A stretch of 54,024 nt of DNA from Candidatus Nanoarchaeia archaeon (GTDB lineage Archaea; Nanobdellota; Nanobdellia; Woesearchaeales; WJIZ01), in the NCBI GenBank assembly GCA_028279765.1, contig JANQND010000018.1, positions 1-54,024 of the forward strand, in the 5' to 3' direction. Positions within the stretch are counted from its first letter, which is position 1; each line of letters starts with the position of its first letter. The notes below the pieces were generated by a model. It was not told the DNA's origin, searched no databases, and saw only the letters and a program-made list of their open reading frames with translations. Shown here one piece after another: positions 48,434 through 54,024 of this stretch. A program made the translations under genes and the position numbers.

Positions 48434-49405
48434 ATGTACAAACTCAAAGATAAACCAGAAGATTTCATCGTAAAGGAAATAAGTCAAATCCAAACCAAAG
48501 AATCAGGAGAATTCGCTATCTGCAAGCTAATAAAAAAAAACTACACAACGCAAAGAGCAATTGAGCATATAGCAAAAAAACTACACATCCCTCTAAAGCA
48601 CATCGGTTTTGCGGGAACAAAGGACAAGAACGCGCTAACAGAGCAATACATCTCCATAAAAAAAATAAGAAAACAAAAAATCGAGAATCTTTCTCTTCAA
48701 GATATCACTATAGAATTCTTAGGATACACAGACGAGCCGATCTATTTAGGAAATTTACAAGGTAATCAATTCATCATAACAGTGAGGAACATAGGCCAAG
48801 ATCAAATAAAGCAACTAGAAAAAAGAATAACTACCAAGCAAATCATGCCAAACTACTTCGGAGAGCAGCGATTCTCAACAAAAAACGCACAAATAGGCAA
48901 AGCAATCATAAAAAAAGACGAAAAACAGGCAGTCAAATTAATTCTAGAGTCAGATTCAGACTACAAAGAAGCAATCCTCAAACACCAAAACAGCCCGGTA
49001 ACTGCGCTGCAATCGATACCGACAAAAGTCCTGCAATTCTATACTCACGCCTATCAAAGCCTGATATGGAATAAAACACTTTCAGGGTATAAAGGAAAAA
49101 ACACTGAAATACCGTTAATCGGCTTTGGAACAGAAGTAGAAAACAGCAAAATAGATACGATCATTGAAGAAATCATGGCTGAAGAAAACCTTCACTTCAG
49201 GGATTTCATCAACAGAAAACTTCCCCAATTAAGCCTGGAAGGATCCGAAAGAGTAGCACATGTAGAAATAATGAAACTTGAAATCACAAACAAAACAGAA
49301 AACACAATCACCTTAGAATTTCAGCTTCCCAAAGCATCCTATGCAACCGTAGCTATCGCGTACTTATTTGACTGCCTCGATACAACGCTCGCAGACTTCA
49401 TCTAG
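48434..49405 (+). CDS. truD: tRNA pseudouridine synthase TruD (323 aa)
   Basis: TruD isomerises uridine 13 of tRNA to pseudouridine. YKLKDKPEDFIVKEI is the family N-terminus; HIGFAGTKDKNALTEQYISIKK (about 56-77) holds the catalytic Asp in KDKNA; MPNYFGEQRFSTKNAQIGKAI (about 138-158) is the second core motif. The inserted TRUD domain is short, which explains the 323-residue length against about 400 in many archaea. Its end overlaps the convergent adenylate kinase gene by 42 bases. Confidence 0.92.
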   Translation: MYKLKDKPEDFIVKEISQIQTKESGEFAICKLIKKNYTTQRAIEHIAKKLHIPLKHIGFAGTKDKNALTEQYISIKKIRKQKIENLSLQDITIEFLGYTDEPIYLGNLQGNQFIITVRNIGQDQIKQLEKRITTKQIMPNYFGEQRFSTKNAQIGKAIIKKDEKQAVKLILESDSDYKEAILKHQNSPVTALQSIPTKVLQFYTHAYQSLIWNKTLSGYKGKNTEIPLIGFGTEVENSKIDTIIEEIMAEENLHFRDFINRKLPQLSLEGSERVAHVEIMKLEITNKTENTITLEFQLPKASYATVAIAYLFDCLDTTLADFI

Positions 49406-49993
49406 CATGGCATCAGCATCCACATCTATTAAGAGGCCAATATCCCGATAATACTGGTTCAACCGCGCAGTCTTGTCCTTATATACTTCGCAGCGGTGCC
49501 GGATGACATCAGGAACATCATCATCACGCTTCATCAATGCACTGCCACACTTATCACAAGTACCTTCCTTCTCCGGTGGCATGGTAACCAGATTATAGAT
49601 TTCTCCACAGTTTTTGCAGGATCTTCGGCCAAGAATACGATTAGCAAGAATCTCTGGATCAACAACTAAATTAATCACTTTGTCAAGCTTGATCCCCATC
49701 TCCTCAAGAGCCTTTGCCTGCTCAGGGGTTCGGGGGTATCCATCCAGAATGAACCCTTTTTGACAATCATCCTTCGAAAGCCTCTCCTTCATGAGGCCAT
49801 TCATTACCTCATCTGGAACAAGCTCGCCCTTGTCCACATATTCCTTTGCCTTCTTTCCATACTCATAGCCCAGATGATAAGCAGCACGCAGGAGTTCTCC
49901 TGAACCTACATGAATAATATCAAATTTCTTGAGAAGTTTTCGCGAAACACTGCCCTTCCCTACGCAAGGAGGGCCCAATAACAACAATTTCAT
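49364..49993 (-). CDS. adk: Adenylate kinase with zinc-type LID (209 aa)
   Basis: Adk interconverts ATP plus AMP with two ADP. LLLLGPPCVGKGSVSRKLL (about 3-21) is the P-loop, VGSGELLRAA the AMP-binding region, and FILDGYPRTPEQAKALEE (about 81-98) the conserved core. The LID carries CKNCGEIYN...CDKCGSAL (about 126-150), four cysteines as in zinc-binding bacterial-type enzymes rather than the trimeric archaeal AdkA. This suggests the bacterial-type gene common in DPANN genomes. It starts 4 bases before the end of the upstream gene (overlap ATGA). Confidence 0.93.
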   Translation of the reverse strand: MKLLLLGPPCVGKGSVSRKLLKKFDIIHVGSGELLRAAYHLGYEYGKKAKEYVDKGELVPDEVMNGLMKERLSKDDCQKGFILDGYPRTPEQAKALEEMGIKLDKVINLVVDPEILANRILGRRSCKNCGEIYNLVTMPPEKEGTCDKCGSALMKRDDDVPDVIRHRCEVYKDKTARLNQYYRDIGLLIDVDADAMLDEVCERCIEAVK

Positions 49994-50436
49994 CCTACGT
50001 ACCGTATTTCTTCACTATGGGTAGATTCCTCATCCCAAGAATCAATAGCGCTCTGAACAATAGAGCGAATATCGGCTTTTAATGCTTTCCATTTCTGCAG
50101 TGTATTTTTGAGAAATAATACCTCATTATCCTCTAAATCAACCAATAGGTAATTCCGCTCAATCAACATGAGTTCGCGATAGAGCATTTGAATAGTATCC
50201 TTATTTTTCTCCGTAAGGGTCTTTATCTCCATGAGCACTGCATATGATGACCCATCCGGCTGAATGTAATCTTCAAGGAATTTTCTGTATTTCTCAATCT
50301 TTTCTACCACACGCTCAAGAATGTGAAACAAGAACCGATCATCAATATCTTCAATATGAAACTCAGTATTCACTTCATCAAAAGAAGGAAGCCCATGTTC
50401 TCTCGCCATCCCCTCATAAAATGCTCTGCAATCCAT
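49990..50436 (-). CDS. Helical protein of unknown function (148 aa)
   Basis: ATG 50436 (MDCRAFYEG) is preferred; a longer frame would overlap the upstream gene. The protein is mainly alpha-helical with long charged helices (FLFHILERVVEKIEKYRKFLEDYI; VLMEIKTLTEKNKDTIQMLYRELM) and no membrane segment, suggesting a helical bundle. It overlaps adk by 4 bases and follows another helical hypothetical by 35 bases, so the three genes form an operon. No family is recognised. Confidence 0.65.
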   Translation of the reverse strand: MDCRAFYEGMAREHGLPSFDEVNTEFHIEDIDDRFLFHILERVVEKIEKYRKFLEDYIQPDGSSYAVLMEIKTLTEKNKDTIQMLYRELMLIERNYLLVDLEDNEVLFLKNTLQKWKALKADIRSIVQSAIDSWDEESTHSEEIRYVG

Positions 50437-50471
50437 GATAAATAGGAGTGCTAAGTATTTTATAAAGGTTA

Positions 50472-51071
50472 TTACCTTGCTTTCTTGACAATCTTCCACT
50501 CATACCGTTTGTCATAGTGCTCAATAATCTTGACTACTAGGTCATTAACATTAAGGATGTCCTCTCCAATAGCATCCGTTAAATGCCTCACTTTATTATA
50601 GAGATTCAGGATTTTTTCTCTATAAATCTTCTGAGCAGCGAGTTCACCTTGAAGAATAGGATCACTATCTTTATCTTCCTCCTGTTTACTTGGCTCATCT
50701 CCGAAAGAGAGATCATTATAGACCAGTATAACTGCCTTATCTAACCTGTCTGTGGCTCTTTTACCAGGCAACATGAATCCATTGATTACACTATTCTCGC
50801 TCTCATCATAGATATCTATCGATAGCGTTTCTCCACAGTAAGAAATCTCCTTATACTTTAAGCCAATATAGTGCAATAATGTTTGAGTAAGCTCAGCGGT
50901 TATAGGGAATTCATACTGGCTGCTAGCACTCATTTGATAAATGTAAGAGAGCCACGAACTACTATTGATGATACCTTCTCTTGTAGTATATCTACTATCC
51001 TGAAGGCGTGCTGCTTTCTCAACAACCAAATCAAGGTTATCAAGCATTTGTTGCTCCGATTGTCCTTCCAT
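50472..51071 (-). CDS. Helical protein of unknown function (199 aa)
   Basis: The 199-residue protein is soluble and mostly helical, with a short beta segment in the middle (ISYCGETLSIDIYDE, about 93-107) and an acidic linker (EEDKDSDP). It may be related in style to the next gene (both helical with a charged C-terminal half), but sequence similarity is not evident by eye. It is first in an operon leading to adk. The function is unknown. Confidence 0.65.
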   Translation of the reverse strand: MEGQSEQQMLDNLDLVVEKAARLQDSRYTTREGIINSSSWLSYIYQMSASSQYEFPITAELTQTLLHYIGLKYKEISYCGETLSIDIYDESENSVINGFMLPGKRATDRLDKAVILVYNDLSFGDEPSKQEEDKDSDPILQGELAAQKIYREKILNLYNKVRHLTDAIGEDILNVNDLVVKIIEHYDKRYEWKIVKKAR

Positions 51072-51273
51072 TTTCTTTACTCACCTTTTCCATACTATAC
51101 TCTCTACTCTAGTTATTGGGTGCGATCTTAGAACTAAATCAAGATCACGTTTAGCAAATAATAATAAGTAACAGAGTAGAAACTAGCATCATCTTTGCCT
51201 TAGACAAACATTCTGCTCTCATGATAAGAAAAATGGAACAACTACTTTTTATAGTTTTCTTTTTTAAGAAAGG

Positions 51274-51437
51274 AGCCCCCGGCGAGAGTTGAACTCGCGA
51301 CCTGCTGATTTCTAAAGGATTTTTGCTTTTCGTAAGGTCCGTGGGATTTTTGAGAAATCCCACTTGAACGCTTTTTACGAGATTTTTCGCAAAAATCTCT
51401 TACAAGTCAGCCGCTATAGCCACTAAGCCACGGGGGC
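51274..51437 (-). tRNA. tRNA-Thr(UGU) with a 91-nt hairpin-rich intron
   Basis: On the minus strand: acceptor GCCCCCG/CGGGGGC, anticodon stem GCTGA/TCAGC, loop CTTGTA-A with anticodon TGT, T-arm with GAGTTCAACTC, and discriminator T as in archaeal tRNA-Thr. The intron spans 51310-51400, after position 37. It contains two strong hairpins, GAGATTTTT/AAAAATCTC and GTGGGATTT/AAATCCCAC. CCA is not encoded. Intron length is high for an archaeal tRNA without an ORF. Confidence 0.85.
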
Positions 51438-51452
51438 GTGAGCATGATTCAT

Positions 51453-51610
51453 GCAACAATAGATGCCATGGGGTATTCAGCGAAGCGGAATAGCCTTTCG
51501 TGCTCTTTGCCGAGGCACTTAGAAACGCAATTGCGTTTCTGGTGTGCTCAGAGACTGATAAGTCTCCGACAATTTCGAAAATGCTCTGACACTAAGCCAC
51601 GAGGGCATCT
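51453..51610. repeat. Degenerate inverted-repeat element beside tRNA-Thr (copy F)
   Basis: GCAACAATAGATGCC (51453-51467) resembles the reverse of the R end of copies A-E, and AGATGCC pairs with GGCATCT (51604-51610). GCGAAGCG follows at 51481 as in copies B and C. Inside are hairpins GAAACGCAA/TTGCGTTTC and GAGACTGATAAGTCTC-like. The outer right arm TTGTTGC is absent, so this copy is damaged or only partly related. Confidence 0.45.
51590..51606 (-). repeat. 17-bp duplicate of the tRNA-Thr 5' end
   Basis: CACTAAGCCACGAGGGC (51590-51606) matches 16 of 17 bases of CACTAAGCCACGGGGGC (51421-51437), the 5' acceptor and D-arm part of tRNA-Thr on the minus strand. The copies are 169 bp apart in the same direction and bracket element F. 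Confidence 0.6.
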
Positions 51611-51648
51611 CCCTCTAAGAACTAGAACTCACTTTAAAAAGATTATTG

Positions 51649-52275
51649 CTAGAACTGTCCTTCCATTCCATACAATTTGGGATGGAATGGCTCGGGAACA
51701 GGGATGAAATTACGCAGGTTAAGATACGATTTCACCACACCCTGAAATCGATAGGCTTCCCGCCATAATTCCTTTTCAAGCTTTACCAACTCTGCATCAA
51801 TAATACGCTCCTCATAAATGTCCTGAAAATGCTTGAGCAGCCAGTGGCTCGACCATTTCTCAGCATCAGCAGTACGAACAATCTTTGGCCTGAAGAATAA
51901 TTCTAATTCTCCTTTATTCACTTTTAATTTTTTTCCTTGATGCATAATTTCAATATCCTGAAGATACATTACATGAAAATCAACATCCATATGAAACGTG
52001 TAATATCCTTGATATTTGAGATAAGGGTTCTTGCGCAGTCGCCACCACACCCACAGCTCCTTTCCCCCCTTGTGAAGAGCTTTTTGATGGAATCGCTCCA
52101 TGTAGAGTTTCTCGATATCAGCATGGGAACTTGATGGTTGCTCCTTAGGTCCTCCTGCGCCGTACCAATTCTCATCCGTTAAATACTCATGCATCATCAC
52201 ATACAAATTCTTCAGATGAAACACATCACTATACTTGACTCTGAATTCCGGCACATCTCTGATAACGGTAGCCAT
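51649..52275 (-). CDS. Conserved-looking hypothetical protein (208 aa)
   Basis: The protein is soluble and rich in aromatic residues. It begins with VIRDVPEFRVKYSDVFHLKNLYVMMHEYL in outline, then ENWYGAGGPKEQPSSSHADIEKLYMERF, WVWWRLRKNPYLKYQGYYTFHMDVDFHVMYLQDIEIMHQGKKLKVNKGELELFF (a beta-meander) and a helical tail. This pattern resembles uncharacterised proteins I associate with Woesearchaeota-like genomes, though that memory is not a search result. No catalytic motif stands out. It is divergent from the GTPase gene. Confidence 0.7.
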   Translation of the reverse strand: MATVIRDVPEFRVKYSDVFHLKNLYVMMHEYLTDENWYGAGGPKEQPSSSHADIEKLYMERFHQKALHKGGKELWVWWRLRKNPYLKYQGYYTFHMDVDFHVMYLQDIEIMHQGKKLKVNKGELELFFRPKIVRTADAEKWSSHWLLKHFQDIYEERIIDAELVKLEKELWREAYRFQGVVKSYLNLRNFIPVPEPFHPKLYGMEGQF

Positions 52276-52334
52276 AGTATGATTTCTCTTTTTGTTCTAT
52301 TTAAAGGTTTTTATGAGAAGGATCCATAAGAAAC

Positions 52335-52345
52335 CCTTTTATACT
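52335..52345 (+). promoter_or_regulatory. TATA-like promoter of the YchF-like gene
   Basis: CTTTTATACTC is centred 26 bp before ATG 52366. Confidence 0.55.
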
Positions 52346-52365
52346 CTCCGCAAATCCGATCAACC

Positions 52366-53565
52366 ATGTTAATAGGAGTAGTCGGAAAGCCAAACGTAGG
52401 AAAAAGCACGTTCTTCAAAGCAGCAACCCTGGCAGAGGTAGAGATAGCAAACTATCCCTTCGCAACTATTAAACCAAACAGCGGTGTTGCATATGTGCAG
52501 ACAGAGTGCGCATGCAAATTCTTCAATCAGCAATGCAATCCTAGAGAAGGATTTTGCACGAACCATAAACGATTCATTCCTGTCCAAATGATTGATGTAG
52601 CAGGCTTAGTACCCGGAGCACATGAAGGAAAAGGTATGGGAAATCAATTCCTCGATGATCTCAGGCAGGCAGATGCGCTTATCCATATCATTGATGTCTC
52701 AGGTTCAGTCAACGAAAAAGGAGAGCCCGTACAAACAGGGGAATACGATCCTGCAAATGACATCACATTTCTCGAAGAAGAGCTTGACTTTTGGATTCTC
52801 AGACTCATCAAAAAAGGCTGGGATAAATTCTCCAGAACAATCCAGCAGTCGCACGGTGAGATTCACAAAGCACTTGCAAGTCATCTCTCAGGACTAGGAG
52901 TAGAAGAGGACACGGTAATTGAAGCACTAAAAACACTCAACCTTGCAGAAAAACCACTCACCGAATGGACAGAAGATGACTTAACGAACACGTCATCATA
53001 CATTCGAAAAAAAACAAAACCCATGATAATTGCCTGCAATAAAATAGACAACAAAGGAGCGAAGGAAAATTTCGAAAAATTAAAACAGCAGTTCCCTGAC
53101 CACTTGCTCATTCCCTGCAGTGCAGAGTCAGAACTTGCATTAAAAGAAGCAGCAAAGCACGATATCCTCACATATATCCCAGGTGAAAGCTCATTCGAAA
53201 TAAAAGATCAAAGCAAGCTCTCAGAAAAACAAACAGCAGCACTAAACTTCATCAAAGAAAACATAGTGGATAAATATCAATCAACAGGAGTACAGGAAAT
53301 CGTTGATAAATCAGTCTTCGAATTACTCAAATACATCGCAATCTTTCCCGGAGGAGTAAATCGTTTAGCAGATCAGGACGGAAATGTGCTGCCGGACTGC
53401 TTCCTGCTCAAACCAAACTCCACTGCACTGGACTTTGCCTTTAGGCTCCACACTGATTTTGGCAATAAATTCATCAGAGCAGTCAATGTCAAAACAAAAA
53501 CAACCGTAGGAAAAGACTATGCGCTCCAAAATGGTGATGTCATAGAAATCGTTGCAGACAAATAA
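52366..53565 (+). CDS. OBG/YchF-type GTPase with TGS domain (399 aa)
   Basis: This is a translation-associated P-loop NTPase of the YchF/Ygr210 group. Motifs are G1 GVVGKPNVGKSTFFKAAT (about 4-21), G3 DVAGLVPGAHEGKGMGNQFLDDL (about 75-97), and G4 NKID (about 225-228), the usual guanine-binding form. Cysteines at about 45-62 (CACKFFNQQC...C) are typical of the archaeal subgroup. The C-terminal TGS domain spans about 320-399 with LDFAFRLHTDFGNKFIRAVN and ends NGDVIEIVADK. Length matches the family. Confidence 0.92.
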   Translation: MLIGVVGKPNVGKSTFFKAATLAEVEIANYPFATIKPNSGVAYVQTECACKFFNQQCNPREGFCTNHKRFIPVQMIDVAGLVPGAHEGKGMGNQFLDDLRQADALIHIIDVSGSVNEKGEPVQTGEYDPANDITFLEEELDFWILRLIKKGWDKFSRTIQQSHGEIHKALASHLSGLGVEEDTVIEALKTLNLAEKPLTEWTEDDLTNTSSYIRKKTKPMIIACNKIDNKGAKENFEKLKQQFPDHLLIPCSAESELALKEAAKHDILTYIPGESSFEIKDQSKLSEKQTAALNFIKENIVDKYQSTGVQEIVDKSVFELLKYIAIFPGGVNRLADQDGNVLPDCFLLKPNSTALDFAFRLHTDFGNKFIRAVNVKTKTTVGKDYALQNGDVIEIVADK

Positions 53566-53568
53566 AAG

Positions 53569-53955
53569 CTATTTCTTCCCGCGAAGTGCCTTGAAGCTCT
53601 CCACTACATCAATCATATACTTTCCTTCCTGCAATTTAAAGATCAGCGGCTCATCCTTAAACAAACTCACCAAATCCAACTCATATTGTCCGGGCTTAAG
53701 GACACGAATCGACTCAAAATCAAGAACAACAGGCTTATCCTTATCAATTTCAGATCCTACCAGATCAAAAACATCTTTCTCAATCTGAACTTTTTCATCC
53801 TTGGAAAGTTTAATGCTCTTTGCGGTCTCTTTAGCTTGCTCTAGCTTCTCTTTCTTAATATAGAAAAAAAGCTTTCCACCGCATTTACAGCCCTTTAAAA
53901 TCTCTGTTGCCCCGTCCTCATAGAAGGTATTACAACGAACGCATTGGTGTGGCAT
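53569..53955 (-). CDS. Archaeal Zn-ribbon protein, DUF2072-like (128 aa)
   Basis: The N-terminus MPHQCVRCNTFYEDGATEILKGCKCGGKLFFYI carries a zinc ribbon: Cys at 5, 8, 23 and 25. The C-terminal half (about 70-128) is a beta-rich domain with GQYELDLVSLFKDEPLIFKLQEGKYMIDV in outline. This architecture matches the archaeal Zn-ribbon proteins of COG3364, whose function is not established. It converges with the GTPase gene, 3 bases apart. The following partial gene begins downstream on the same strand. Confidence 0.78.
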   Translation of the reverse strand: MPHQCVRCNTFYEDGATEILKGCKCGGKLFFYIKKEKLEQAKETAKSIKLSKDEKVQIEKDVFDLVGSEIDKDKPVVLDFESIRVLKPGQYELDLVSLFKDEPLIFKLQEGKYMIDVVESFKALRGKK

Positions 53956-53983
53956 GGGATAAAAACCTCAAAGAGCAGCCGCC

Positions 53984-54024
53984 CTATTTCTTTTTTCCGC
54001 TTTTCTTCTTTGTAGCGGGTGATT
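53984..54024 (-). CDS. C-terminal end of a gene cut by the window edge
   Basis: A minus-strand frame enters at 54024 and ends at TAG (53984-53986). The visible residues are SPATKKKSGKKK, a Lys-rich tail. The frame is open at the edge, so the gene extends beyond the window. Identity cannot be judged; the 28-bp gap to the Zn-ribbon start suggests one operon. Confidence 0.45.
   Translation of the reverse strand, partial: SPATKKKSGKKK

Noticed and set aside
51151-51363. Minus-strand ORF over tRNA-Thr
   Set aside because: It is a shadow of the tRNA and its intron.
1-54024. CRISPR arrays, rRNA genes or complete insertion sequences
   Set aside because: No regularly spaced repeats, rRNA-like sequence or transposase-length ORF with matching ends was found by eye.

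Overview
The window looks like the chromosome of a DPANN-type archaeon, most likely Woesearchaeota/Pacearchaeota-like; that rank is an inference from gene content and no marker tree was run. Archaeal signs are secF-secD order, Nop5 plus fibrillarin, the replication factor C large subunit, GatD/GatE, archaeal UMP kinase, TruD, intron-bearing tRNAs, and many genes with a TATA-like box about 25-30 bp before the start codon and no room for a leader (leaderless). No rRNA, CRISPR array or complete insertion sequence was seen.

Layout. Bases 1-2100 are an AT-rich accessory stretch of very small genes (ribbon-helix-helix-like, winged helix, membrane and lipoprotein ORFs), several with Shine-Dalgarno sites, unlike the housekeeping genes. 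2.1-6.1 kb holds secF-secD, a pair of half-size DMT transporters and pyrH in one overlapping operon. 6.1-12.2 kb (minus strand) holds a phasin-like protein, a UbiB/ABC1 kinase, CutA and a 1240-residue secreted metzincin with a bacterial LEPR-XLL-like N-terminus. 12.2-20.5 kb holds nop5-fibrillarin, a beta-hydroxyacid dehydrogenase, pdxS-pdxT behind a strongly folded leader, malate dehydrogenase and membrane proteins. 20.6-26.3 kb has galT and then a cysteine/methionine block: metA-like, a 10-codon ORF ending in five Cys codons, a LAGLIDADG endonuclease, a doubly interrupted tRNA-Cys, cysE, a DUF62 SAM hydrolase and cysS. 26.3-31.7 kb holds valS, rfcL and glyS. 31.7-39.3 kb encodes two pilin-anchored surface proteins, one of 2198 residues. 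39.5-43 kb holds gatD and gatE separated by a non-coding block. 43-54 kb holds a tandem Lrp-like regulator, a methyltransferase, PPDK, tRNA-Arg, truD, adk, small hypotheticals, tRNA-Thr, a YchF-like GTPase and a Zn-ribbon protein.

The most unusual content lies between genes. Five elements (24046, 28838, 39364, 41424, 48284) share two distinguishable ends, GCAACAACAATGGCGCGAA and TTCGCCTGCCATTATTGTTG, that fold into the same bulged stem around different internal hairpins; one copy is inverted, and four of five lie 28-39 bp upstream of a TATA-like box. A sixth, degenerate copy adjoins tRNA-Thr. The second highlight is the cysteine block: tRNA-Cys(GCA) appears to carry two introns around a 7-nt exon that holds the anticodon, next to a poly-Cys mini-ORF and the genes for making and charging cysteine. 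All three tRNA genes in the window contain introns.
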